From NCBI GenBank assembly GCA_035654355.1, contig DASRXC010000034.1:1-33222 (forward strand): a stretch of DNA of 33,222 bases, read 5' to 3'. Shown here piece by piece: positions 8,616 to 16,090 of this stretch. The DNA comes from JAFAHD01 sp035654355 (GTDB lineage: Bacteria > Vulcanimicrobiota > Vulcanimicrobiia > Eremiobacterales > Eremiobacteraceae). The position numbers and the translations under genes were made by a program. The first letter of the stretch is position 1. Each line of letters opens with the position of its first letter. The notes under the pieces were generated by a model. The model saw only the letters and a program-made list of their open reading frames with translations, was not told the DNA's origin and made no database searches.

Positions 8616-9415
8616 CAACGGCGCCGCATGACGACGACCATCTGCCACGATTCCTCGCGCATGCTCAACGGAATTGAAGGGGTCAAGTCGCCGTGCCAGC
8701 CGACGATGTCGAAACAGCCGCTGGCTGCGGCGACGTTGCGCAATCCACTGCACAGCCAGATCCGATACTGCAAACGATCGACGATGTGCGCCGGCCGCCT
8801 GCCGTCGCGATAGCGAGCGTCGATGTCGATCGCAGGCTCAAACGTCTCCTCGATGGGATCGACGCGCGTGTGCGCGAAGCGGGTCGAGATCACGACGTCG
8901 GGATAGCGCATCGTCCAGCGGCTGCGGCTGCGCGTGCGCATGCCGGCGAAGAAATCCGCCGGGTGGGTGAGTTCGGCGATGAACACGCCGCCGCGCCGCA
9001 AGGCTGCGCCGGTCGCCCGCAGCGTGGCCACGGCATCGGCGTCGGTCGCGTTGTGACAGAACGAGTCGAACAGGCAGTAGGCCAAGTCGACGCGCTGCGG
9101 CAGCGCGAACGTGCGCATGTCCGCGCGCATTAGCTGAACCTTTGCACGGTCGCGCCTGTTCAAGCTGCGCGCATACGCTAACATCTCGCGATTGAGGTCG
9201 ATGCCATACGTGCGGATGCCTCGCCCTGCGAGCTCGCGCAAATGGTGCGCTGGACCACAACACAGCTCGACCGCAGCGCGTACCGGAGCGGCCCGGTAGC
9301 GCCGCGCCAGTGCGAGCAGCCCATCGCACTGCTCGACGAAGTCGCGAAACCCGAACGCGAGATCGTAGAGCCGCGGGTGCTCGAAGAGCGTCCGGCTACG
9401 GGCAGACGAGGACAT
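8615..9415 (-). CDS. Class I SAM-dependent methyltransferase
   Basis: A 266-residue methyltransferase. VELCCGPAHHLRELAGRG is motif I (SAM-binding loop), YGIDLNREMLAYAR carries the acidic residue that binds the ribose, and MRADMRTFALPQRVDLAYCLFDS is the motif II/III region. The C-terminal half (residues about 150-266) is a beta-rich substrate domain seen in small-molecule methyltransferases. The substrate is unknown. The gene starts inside the end of the flavin reductase gene (20-base overlap) and ends with a TGATG overlap into the dehydrogenase, so all three are probably translated together. Confidence 0.82.
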   Translation of the reverse strand: MSSSARSRTLFEHPRLYDLAFGFRDFVEQCDGLLALARRYRAAPVRAAVELCCGPAHHLRELAGRGIRTYGIDLNREMLAYARSLNRRDRAKVQLMRADMRTFALPQRVDLAYCLFDSFCHNATDADAVATLRATGAALRRGGVFIAELTHPADFFAGMRTRSRSRWTMRYPDVVISTRFAHTRVDPIEETFEPAIDIDARYRDGRRPAHIVDRLQYRIWLCSGLRNVAAASGCFDIVGWHGDLTPSIPLSMREESWQMVVVMRRR

Positions 9416-10796
9416 GTGTTTGGCCTTCGAGCCGCTCGCACAGCTCTTCGGCCGGATATGTGAGAATCTCGGACAACGTTGGGTGCAGATGCGGCATCTC
9501 GATCATGTCGCGCACATTTGCGTGGAAGTAGAGCAGCGCGATGGCTTCGTGGATGAGGTCGGCCGCTTCGGCCCCGACGATGGTGACGCCGAGGATCGTC
9601 CCATCCGGCGCAGCGAGGATCTTGGCGAACCCCTTGGTGAGATTCGCGCTGATCGCCTTACCGAGGTCGTCGAACGGGTACGCAGCGCGCGCGTATTCGA
9701 TGCCGCGCGCCTCACATTCGCGCTCGGTGCGACCGGCGATCGCGACCTGCGGGTCAGTGAACACCGCGCGTGCGTGCTGCAAGTCGAAGTTGGCTTTGCT
9801 CATCCCATTGCCGAGGGCATTGCGAGCCGCCAGCTGACCTTCGTAAACGGCGACATGCACCAGCTCGTAATCGCCGGTCACATCGCCCGCGGCGAAGATG
9901 TCTGGATTGGTCGTGCGCAAGTACTCGTCGACCTCGATCCCATTTTGGTCAAACGCCACGCCGCAGGCGTCGAGACCGAAGCCGTCGACATTCGGCCGCC
10001 TGCCCAACGCCATGAAGATCTCATCTGCCTCAAACGCGATCTCTTCAATCCCGCGTTGCGCGACCACTCGTTTGTGACGGCCGGCGCGTTCGACGCGCTT
10101 GATCGTCATGCCGGTGTGCAACTTGATTCCGTCGTCTTCAAACGCGGCTGCGAGCGTCGTTCCCACGTCGGGGTCCTCGGACGAAAGCAGCGTCATGCTG
10201 CGTTGCAGCAGGGTGACATCGCAACCCATGCGCCGTAAGTACTGCGATAATTCGCAGCTCGTCGGCCCGCCGCCCAGCGCGATGAAACGAGGCGGTGGTT
10301 GCTCGAGTTCGAGAATATCATCGCTTGTGAGGAAGCCCGTGGCCTTCAGGCCGGGTATGTCGGGAACGTTGATGACCGACCCCATCGCTAACAGGAACTT
10401 AGCGGCACGTATGGTCTCGGAGCCCACGACGATCTCGTGGCCACCGGTGAACCGCGGCTGGCCGCGGTAGAGCGGAAATTCCTTGATGCCTGCGACGCGG
10501 TAGTCGGCGAACCCCTCGATGATACGGCGTTTGCGTGCGACGACTGCTGGAACATCGGCGCGCACACCGGCAACTTCGATGCCGACCTCGCCGGCTGTGC
10601 GAGCAAGGTGCGCGATCTCGGCCGAGCGCAGCTCCGTCTTCGACGGCATGCAGCCGCGTAGGATGCACAACCCTCCGAGCTGTCCTTCAGACTCGACGAA
10701 TGCCGCACGCTTGCCAAGCCGGCGCGCGGTGGTCGCCGCGGCAAAGCCGGCGCTGCCCGCGCCGACGACGCACAGATCAAACTCATGCGTGCTCAT
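9396..10796 (-). CDS. FAD-dependent pyridine nucleotide-disulfide oxidoreductase (MerA/Lpd-like)
   Basis: A 466-residue class I flavin disulfide reductase. The FAD loop is CVVGAGSAGFAAA and the redox pair is Cys44/Cys49 in GGLCILRGCMPSK. The NAD(P) loop is ALGGGPTSCELSQ, the second FAD motif is DIFAAGDVTGD, and the C-terminal dimer domain carries HLHPTLSEIL with the His/Glu catalytic dyad. It lacks an N-terminal heavy-metal domain and the C-terminal vicinal Cys pair of true mercuric reductase (it ends HVLVCP), so Hg reduction is not supported. It could be a dihydrolipoyl dehydrogenase-like or NAD(P)H:disulfide enzyme. GGAAGAGG sits upstream of the ATG. Confidence 0.88.
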   Translation of the reverse strand: MSTHEFDLCVVGAGSAGFAAATTARRLGKRAAFVESEGQLGGLCILRGCMPSKTELRSAEIAHLARTAGEVGIEVAGVRADVPAVVARKRRIIEGFADYRVAGIKEFPLYRGQPRFTGGHEIVVGSETIRAAKFLLAMGSVINVPDIPGLKATGFLTSDDILELEQPPPRFIALGGGPTSCELSQYLRRMGCDVTLLQRSMTLLSSEDPDVGTTLAAAFEDDGIKLHTGMTIKRVERAGRHKRVVAQRGIEEIAFEADEIFMALGRRPNVDGFGLDACGVAFDQNGIEVDEYLRTTNPDIFAAGDVTGDYELVHVAVYEGQLAARNALGNGMSKANFDLQHARAVFTDPQVAIAGRTERECEARGIEYARAAYPFDDLGKAISANLTKGFAKILAAPDGTILGVTIVGAEAADLIHEAIALLYFHANVRDMIEMPHLHPTLSEILTYPAEELCERLEGQTHVLVCP

Positions 10797-10892
10797 GGCG
10801 CGGCCTCTTCCGCGCGCCTGTGCAGCAAAGCCTCTCGGCGCATCCATCGCTTGCGACAAGGCAAACCCCAGGCCCGTACGCAAACGCGGCGC

Positions 10893-11624
10893 ATGAAGTC
10901 GATTCGCTTCTGGGTGGGCGGCGAGACGCTGTCCGGCACTATCGATGGCGAAACTGCAGTCTCGCAATCAGGGCGCTGGCCGCTATCGGACGTCCGGCTT
11001 CTCGCGCCCGTGTTGCCTTCGAAGATCATTGGCGTCGGCCGAAATTACGCGGACCATGCGGCCGAATTGGGTAATCCCCTGCCGAAGGAGCCGTTACTTT
11101 TCTTCAAGGCCCCATCGGCGCTGCTCGATCCCGGCGCCGACATCGTGTACCCGCGTCAGAGCACGCGGGTGGACTATGAAGGAGAGCTCGCCGTCGTCAT
11201 AGGGCGGCGCTGCCGGAATGTCTTGCGTGCCGACGCACACGGCGTCATCGCCGGATATACCATTTGCAACGATGTAACCGCTCGCGATTTGCAGGAACGC
11301 GATGGACAGTGGGCGCGGGCCAAAGGCTTCGATACGTTTGCACCGCTGGGTCCGTGTGTCGTCTCTGATCTGGATCCTGCAGCGCTGCGGATCGAGACGA
11401 GGTTGAACGGAGTGCTCAAACAGGATTGCCCGACAAGCAAGCTGATCTTCGACGTGCCGGCGCTCATCGAATACATCAGCGCGGCCTTCACGCTAGAACC
11501 CGGCGATGTGATCGCGACCGGTACACCGAGCGGCATCGGGCCGATGCAGCGCGGCGACGAAGTCAGCGTGACGATCGAAGGAATCGGCACGCTGACGAGC
11601 CGCGTCGCAGAATTTCGAGTCTAG
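10893..11624 (+). CDS. Fumarylacetoacetate hydrolase (FAH) family protein
   Basis: A 243-residue FAH-domain protein. Family members hydrolyse or isomerise acylpyruvates and diene-dioates using a divalent metal. KIIGVGRNYADHAAELG opens the catalytic domain. Metal ligands appear in VDYEGELAVVIGR (two Glu) and in CNDVTARDLQ (Asp), and TGTPSGIGPM is the conserved C-terminal turn. The exact substrate is not readable; acylpyruvase or 2-hydroxyhepta-2,4-diene-dioate isomerase-like roles are typical. The ATG at 10893 fits the family start; the 96 bases before it separate it from the divergent flavin reductase. Confidence 0.9.
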   Translation: MKSIRFWVGGETLSGTIDGETAVSQSGRWPLSDVRLLAPVLPSKIIGVGRNYADHAAELGNPLPKEPLLFFKAPSALLDPGADIVYPRQSTRVDYEGELAVVIGRRCRNVLRADAHGVIAGYTICNDVTARDLQERDGQWARAKGFDTFAPLGPCVVSDLDPAALRIETRLNGVLKQDCPTSKLIFDVPALIEYISAAFTLEPGDVIATGTPSGIGPMQRGDEVSVTIEGIGTLTSRVAEFRV

Positions 11625-11625
11625 A

Positions 11626-12375
11626 CTACTTGGCGGGCGCGCTCGTCGGAGCCGGACTGGGAGCTGATGACGGCGCCGGCGTCGAGCGGTGTGGAACGCC
11701 CGTCGTCCCCGGCACGGGAGTCGGCGTGGCTCCGGTCTCTACACTGTTCGGAGTGGCTGAGCTGCCGGGCGCTGGTGCAGGCGTCGCGGGCGGCGGCGTT
11801 GCTGAGATCGCGACAGCGGCCGGCTGGACGAACGCGTCTTCGGTCACTGCGACATGGAACACGGCGTTCTTTGGGATCACCATGTCCGAGCCTTTGCGCA
11901 ACGCATCGAAGAGAAAGAAATACGGGAGCACCATGCTCGCGACGTCGTCTGCCGCCGGTCCGTAGCCGTTCTTGTTGTTCTCGTCTGCCACGGCGCTTGC
12001 GTGCGTTATTGCGAGGTTGATGCGCCCGCCGTCGGTCAAGCTGATCGGATAAAACGTCAACGAGACGAACCCAGGCGTGTTGCCGCCATGAGCGGGACTC
12101 ACGTAGCGCACTCTTCCGTAGCCGAGCGTTCCCTGCGGTACGACGACGCGCGATCCAAGTTTCACGTCGTCTGACACGACCCACGAAAACGGATCGCCCG
12201 CGTGACTATACGACGACGAAAGTGCGGTGAGCATGCGGATCCGGATGAATGTGCCTTCTGGGATCAGCGTATCTTTGGTGAGCGAGTCGACCGGCGCAGT
12301 CGCATGTGGAATCGCCAGCGCAACAGCCGGGATGCACGCAAGGACGAGGGCGGCGAGGGCGGCGGGAAGTTTCAT
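11626..12375 (-). CDS. Secreted protein with Pro/Ala/Thr-rich C-terminal tail
   Basis: A 249-residue protein with a clear signal peptide (MKLPAALAALVLACIPAVAL, cleavage near ALA-IPH). The mature part (residues about 30-185) is beta-rich, with phrases such as LIPEGTFIRIRMLTALSS, SRVVVPQGTLGYGRVRYVS and GSDMVIPKNAVFHVAV. These recall domains that test whether surface proteins hold cross-linked or lipid-binding states, but I do not recognise a named family. Residues about 186-249 are a disordered Pro/Ala/Ser/Thr tail, as in wall-spanning linkers. An in-frame ATG at 12411 would lengthen the leader by 12 residues. It is convergent with the FAH gene, one base apart. Function unknown. Confidence 0.7.
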   Translation of the reverse strand: MKLPAALAALVLACIPAVALAIPHATAPVDSLTKDTLIPEGTFIRIRMLTALSSSYSHAGDPFSWVVSDDVKLGSRVVVPQGTLGYGRVRYVSPAHGGNTPGFVSLTFYPISLTDGGRINLAITHASAVADENNKNGYGPAADDVASMVLPYFFLFDALRKGSDMVIPKNAVFHVAVTEDAFVQPAAVAISATPPPATPAPAPGSSATPNSVETGATPTPVPGTTGVPHRSTPAPSSAPSPAPTSAPAK

Positions 12376-12442
12376 CAACAAAATCCGGGTGGCGGGAAGC
12401 CCGAGACGCATAATTACGACGGCCGCTTCGCCCCCGCCTCTG

Positions 12443-12478
12443 CTGGGCGTGAGCGGCGTCATAGCTTATGGCGCCCAG
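12443..12478. promoter_or_regulatory. Competing inverted repeats in the secreted-protein upstream region
   Basis: CTGGGCG at 12443-12449 is perfectly complementary to CGCCCAG at 12472-12478. A second hairpin at 12455-12475 (GGCGTCATA, loop GCT, TATGGCGCC, with one G-T pair) uses part of the same right arm, so the two cannot form together. The site lies 70-100 bases upstream of the secreted-protein start on the minus strand and 59 bases before the small peptide start on the plus strand. An operator or an RNA switch-like element is possible; no known motif is matched. Confidence 0.35.
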
Positions 12479-12536
12479 AAGTCAGATGATATTCAGCAGA
12501 TCTTAGGCTTTTGCGCGTAAAGTGGACGGTGCCAAG

Positions 12537-12677
12537 ATGTCAAGCGTTTCCTCAACCAGCCAAATCCAGCACCGAACCGCAAGTGACGGCGGCGCAGCGT
12601 TCCTCTTCTATCTGCTGTCCGCCGGCTTCGTGCTGCTGTTCGCGCTGATTCTCTGGTACTTCCCCGCGCACGTCTAG
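12537..12677 (+). CDS. Candidate 46-residue single-span membrane peptide
   Basis: An ATG at 12537 opens a 46-residue frame ending in TAG at 12675-12677. The first 20 residues are polar (MSSVSSTSQIQ, then HRTASDGG). The rest is one strong membrane helix, AAFLFYLLSAGFVLLFALIL, ending WYFPAHV. It lies fully antisense to the last 42 codons of the DnaQ/GIY-YIG gene, whose own tail there is low-complexity and Glu/Gln-rich, as the reverse complement of a hydrophobic helix tends to be. The ribosome site is weak (GTGGAC). The hydrophobic pattern is the only support; it may be fortuitous. Confidence 0.4.
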   Translation: MSSVSSTSQIQHRTASDGGAAFLFYLLSAGFVLLFALILWYFPAHV

Positions 12678-14366
12678 CGTCTCACCGTCCAATATCGCGC
12701 TTGCCCAGCGGGCGGCCAGGCTGCCCGATGGCTCGATTGCGGGCAGATCCACGTAGCACAAGCCCTCGCGACGCTCGCGGTACCAGGCCGCGAGGATAGA
12801 TACTTCATCGATCTCTTCTTGCCGGGCGAACGAGTGCGCGATCGCCGAGGGCCGGTAGCGCTCGGTTAAGAGCGCGGTAAGGCGGGCGCGCGCGACATCT
12901 CGCAGCGGCAAACGGCGCGGCAATTCGCATTCGCCTGCGAGGCGTCCGCCGCAAAACAGAAAGCATTGTTCGACGGCAGGGTCGGTCGACGGCGCCATGA
13001 CGACCACGTTCAAGCCGATCGCATACTCGAGTTCTGCGTGACCCGAGCGGAGCCGCCGTAGGCGCTCGAGCCGTACGTCCTCTCGCTGCGCCACATCGTC
13101 TCGCCCGCGGGCTGCTGCCTCGTCGCGCCGCCGCGCTGTGGCCAGCAAGATGTCATCGGCGCCGCCTTCCAAGAACGCCACGGCCTCATCGACCAGCGCT
13201 TCCGCCCGCCCGGGCGGCATCGACGCTGCATCAGACTCCGGCGCATCGGTGCCACGCAAACCAAGCGCGTCTTGGAGCGCCGCGACCGCGGCACGCACCG
13301 CCGGCATGCTGCGATATGGGCCGTAATAGCGCGCGCCGTCAGCGAGAAGGCGCGTCGTCGCGAGGACGCGCGCATGCCTCCCCGACTCGAGTTTGATGAA
13401 CGCGAATTCCTTGAAGTTGCGCAGCAGCGCATTGAACGGTGGATTGTGGCGCCGCACAAGTTGCGCTTCGAGCAACAGCGCAGCGAATTCCGACCCGGTC
13501 ACCAGATAATCGAACGTGGCCACGACTCCGCGCAGGGCGTGCAGCTTTTGGCCTGCCGGTGCTCCGGTCGTCGCGTACGCCCGCAGCCGCTGGCGCAAGT
13601 TGCGCGACTTGCCGACGTAGACGACCTGATCGCCCGCATCTTTGAGAAGATACACGCCTGGCTCGGACGGGACGCCCGCGAGCTCGTCAAGCAAGATCGA
13701 CGTCCACACTGGCAATTGAGCAGCGGGCGGCCGCGCACCGCGAGCACGCCTGCGCGGCTGTGCGCGCAGCCGCAAATGCTCGAGCAGCGCGCCATACGTG
13801 AACACACCCTGATCCTCGAGCTTGCGGATGCAATGCACGAGCAGCTCTGCGGTCGCCGTAGCATCGGCAAGCGCGCGATGGTGCCTCTCGACGTCGATGC
13901 CCAACTCGCGGGTGAGGGTGCCCAGACGGTAGTTGGCGACTTCGGCGATCGTCCGTCGAGCGAGCACGAGCGTGTCAATCGTCGGGTTGGCCAACCCGCA
14001 GAAACCGTGCGCTCGGAGTTCGTGTTCGATGAACCCCGCGTCGAAGCGCACGTTGTGGCCGACGATGATCGCATCCCCGATGAACTCGAGGATGTCGGGC
14101 AGGATACGTCCGATGACCGGAGCGCCGGCGACCATATCGTCGGTTATCCCGGTGAGCGCGGTGATGAAGCGAGGAATCGGCTGGCGGGGATTGACGAATG
14201 AACGCCAGCGTTTGGTCAGCCGGCCTTCGGCGACGTGGACCACGGCGATCTCGGTGACTGCATGCTTCCCCGCTACGCTGCCCGTCGTTTCGATGTCGAG
14301 CACCGCGAACGGACATGACCAAAGATCGGTCTTCTCGAGCGCGCCCACGCTCGCGACGTCCAACAT
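12552..14366 (-). CDS. DnaQ-like DEDDh exonuclease fused to GIY-YIG (UvrC/Cho-like) nuclease
   Basis: A 604-residue fusion. Residues about 18-185 are a DEDDh 3'-5' exonuclease: Asp24 and Glu26 in FAVLDIETTG, Asp109 in HNVRFDAGF, and His163 with Asp168 in HHRALADAT. Residues about 230-312 are a GIY-YIG nuclease domain: EPGVYLLKDAG, VVYVGKSRNLRQRL and LLLEAQLVRRHNPPFN, as in UvrC and Cho. Residues about 320-545 resemble the middle of UvrC/Cho-type proteins, but no helix-hairpin-helix repeats are seen. Such fusions are known in Actinobacteria and relatives and are presumed to act in DNA repair. The last 40 residues are Glu/Gln-rich and overlap a candidate antisense peptide gene. No Shine-Dalgarno site precedes the ATG; an SOS-like palindrome sits there instead. 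Confidence 0.9.
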   Translation of the reverse strand: MLDVASVGALEKTDLWSCPFAVLDIETTGSVAGKHAVTEIAVVHVAEGRLTKRWRSFVNPRQPIPRFITALTGITDDMVAGAPVIGRILPDILEFIGDAIIVGHNVRFDAGFIEHELRAHGFCGLANPTIDTLVLARRTIAEVANYRLGTLTRELGIDVERHHRALADATATAELLVHCIRKLEDQGVFTYGALLEHLRLRAQPRRRARGARPPAAQLPVWTSILLDELAGVPSEPGVYLLKDAGDQVVYVGKSRNLRQRLRAYATTGAPAGQKLHALRGVVATFDYLVTGSEFAALLLEAQLVRRHNPPFNALLRNFKEFAFIKLESGRHARVLATTRLLADGARYYGPYRSMPAVRAAVAALQDALGLRGTDAPESDAASMPPGRAEALVDEAVAFLEGGADDILLATARRRDEAAARGRDDVAQREDVRLERLRRLRSGHAELEYAIGLNVVVMAPSTDPAVEQCFLFCGGRLAGECELPRRLPLRDVARARLTALLTERYRPSAIAHSFARQEEIDEVSILAAWYRERREGLCYVDLPAIEPSGSLAARWASAILDGETLDVRGEVPENQREQQHEAGGQQIEEERCAAVTCGSVLDLAG

Positions 14367-14367
14367 G

Positions 14368-14387
14368 CGAACGCAAGTTCGTCGAAC
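14368..14387. promoter_or_regulatory. SOS/LexA-box-like palindrome at the start of the exonuclease fusion gene
   Basis: CGAAC-GCAA-GTTCG at 14368-14381 is a perfect five-base inverted repeat with a four-base spacer, the GAAC-N4-GTTC layout of the Bacillus/mycobacterial LexA box. A further CGAAC at 14383-14387 makes an overlapping GTTCG-T-CGAAC repeat. It begins one base before the ATG of the DnaQ/GIY-YIG gene, and a weak -10-like TATGTT (minus strand) overlaps its far end, so a bound repressor would block transcription start. The match to consensus half sites is seen; LexA control is inferred. Confidence 0.45.
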
Positions 14388-14464
14388 ATACGTGCGATGC
14401 CTTGCATGCCGCCCGGGTAAAGCGCGTCAGCGGTCGAGCCCCGCAGCCCGTTGAAAGGCGAGCC

Positions 14465-15172
14465 ATGCGTCTGTTCTGGGTCCATGGATCGGGCTACACG
14501 CAAGACAGTTTCCGCGACCAAGTCGCGGCGTTTCCCGGCTCTGATGCAGTCTCGCTTCCGGGCCACCCGGCCGGCGAGCCACTGACGACCGTCGGCGACA
14601 TGGCCGAATGGCTGTCGTCGTACGTCAAGTGGGCCGGCGCTGGACCCGCGATCGTCGGCGGCAATTCGCTCGGCGGCGCAATTGCGCTCGAGTGGGCGCT
14701 GCGCCATCCTGATGAAGCAGCCGGAATCATCCTCATAGGAACCGGCGCTAAACTGAGGGTCTCACAAGAGATATTCGACATGATCGACTCCGGCTGGCCG
14801 GAGTCCATTTCGAAATTCGTCGACTTCGCGGTCTCACCGGCTGCGCCCGAAGACTTGCGCGAACGAGTAGCGTCGTGGCACGCGACTGTCGGCCCCCGCT
14901 CGACACAATGCGATTATGCCGCGTGCAATCAATTCGATGTCATGGATCGCCTGAGCGAGCTCTCTGTCCCCGCGCTCATCGTCGTGGGCGGTGAAGACAA
15001 GCTTACACCACCGAAATTCTCGCGCTACCTTCATGAACGTCTTGCTGGAAGCGAACTCCTCGAAGTTCCAGGCGCCGGTCACATCGTGATGGCGGAGCGG
15101 CCCGATGTCGTCAATCCAGCCATCGCGGGCTTCGCAGCGAGAGCCGCCTCCGGCGCGACTTCGAAGGCCTAA
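14465..15172 (+). CDS. Alpha/beta hydrolase fold protein
   Basis: A 235-residue alpha/beta hydrolase. It starts with LFWVHGSGYTQDSFRDQV (oxyanion HGSG region). The nucleophile elbow is IVGGNSLGGAIALE, the acid residue lies in VVGGEDKLTPPK and the catalytic His in EVPGAGHIVMAERP. The substrate is unknown; ester or peptide-like small molecules are usual. The ATG at 14465 has an AAAGGCGAG ribosome site; in-frame codons upstream lie in the intergenic region shared with the exonuclease gene. It ends 15 bases before the convergent DapA-like gene, and I see no clear terminator between them. Confidence 0.85.
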   Translation: MRLFWVHGSGYTQDSFRDQVAAFPGSDAVSLPGHPAGEPLTTVGDMAEWLSSYVKWAGAGPAIVGGNSLGGAIALEWALRHPDEAAGIILIGTGAKLRVSQEIFDMIDSGWPESISKFVDFAVSPAAPEDLRERVASWHATVGPRSTQCDYAACNQFDVMDRLSELSVPALIVVGGEDKLTPPKFSRYLHERLAGSELLEVPGAGHIVMAERPDVVNPAIAGFAARAASGATSKA

Positions 15173-15187
15173 AATACCGCAGGTTCG

Positions 15188-16090
15188 CTACGCACGGCCG
15201 GCCGGCGAAACCTCGGCCGTAAGGGCGTCGCGTGCATCAGCCGCGAGCGGCGTCAAGGGAGGGCGCAGGTTTCGCCAACGCGGATCGCCGCTGCGCTGCG
15301 CCCGCACCTCTTTGAGCGCTGCGATCATCGGATATCGTTCGAACACGCTCCGCGCTGTGGTGACACGCGCTTGCAAAGCTGGTGCATCACCGCTGTCTCG
15401 CATCTCGTACAACTCGCAGATCGATTTTGGATGGACGTTCGCGGTCGCAGTGACGCATCCGGTCGCACCGGCACGAAGCGCGTCGAGCAGAAAACGCTCG
15501 CTGCCGGCCAACACGTCGAGGCGCTTGCCGAAGCGCGAACACAATTGCTCGATCGCGCCCCAGTCGCCCGAACTGTCCTTGATCCCCGCGACGGCTCCAG
15601 GGTGATGCTCGAGGAGCAACTCGATCACCGACAGCGTGAATGACACGCCGGTGAGCTGTGGGATCTGATAGAGATAGATGCGCAACTTCTCGTCGCCGAC
15701 GGCTTCGATCGTGCGAGCGAACGCATCGGCGATGCCTTCATCGGCGAGATTCTTGTAATAAAATGGCGGAAGCATCAGCACGCGCGTGACGCCGCAGGCC
15801 AGGGCGTGCTTCGTCAGCGCCACCGTGTCGCCGGCCGCGCAGCACCCCGTGCCCACGATAAGCTTGTCCGCCGGAAATCCGCGCGCGATCACCGCGTCCA
15901 ATATCGACGTGCGCTCGGCGACGGTGAACGAATTCGCTTCTCCAGTAGTTCCGAGCAGCACGATCCCTGCGCATCCGGCCTCGACCAGAAAGCGCAGATG
16001 CGCATCCAGCAGCTCGAGCGATGCGCGACCGTCATTTTCCAGCGGCGTAAGTGCGGCGCAGAACACGCCGCGCGCACGTTCGGGGTTCAC
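15188..16090 (-). CDS. DapA/NAL-superfamily aldolase (dihydrodipicolinate synthase-like)
   Basis: A 300-residue member of the class I aldolase family that includes DapA, N-acetylneuraminate lyase and hydroxyproline-pathway deaminases. The Schiff-base lysine is Lys171 in VAGIKDSSGDW, the catalytic Tyr141 lies in YLYQIPQLTGV, and LLGTTGEANSFT is the substrate loop. DapA proper usually has GTTGES and YNxP; here GTTGEA and YQIP make lysine biosynthesis less certain. The start is a GTG overlapping the proline dehydrogenase stop as GTGA; upstream in-frame codons are shadow sequence. Coupling to proline dehydrogenase suggests amino-acid catabolism, perhaps of hydroxyproline; this is inference. Confidence 0.8.
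   Translation of the reverse strand: MNPERARGVFCAALTPLENDGRASLELLDAHLRFLVEAGCAGIVLLGTTGEANSFTVAERTSILDAVIARGFPADKLIVGTGCCAAGDTVALTKHALACGVTRVLMLPPFYYKNLADEGIADAFARTIEAVGDEKLRIYLYQIPQLTGVSFTLSVIELLLEHHPGAVAGIKDSSGDWGAIEQLCSRFGKRLDVLAGSERFLLDALRAGATGCVTATANVHPKSICELYEMRDSGDAPALQARVTTARSVFERYPMIAALKEVRAQRSGDPRWRNLRPPLTPLAADARDALTAEVSPAGRA

Noticed and set aside
9396..10796. Mercuric reductase (merA) assignment
   Set aside because: The redox pair fits, but the N-terminal heavy-metal domain and the C-terminal vicinal cysteines are absent, and no merR, merT or merP genes are nearby.
13272..14201. Plus-strand frame of 309 codons inside the exonuclease fusion gene
   Set aside because: The opposite strand carries intact DEDDh and GIY-YIG motifs; the plus frame shows none.
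15173..15187. Terminator between the alpha/beta hydrolase and the DapA-like gene
   Set aside because: The 15-base gap holds no stem with a T-run.
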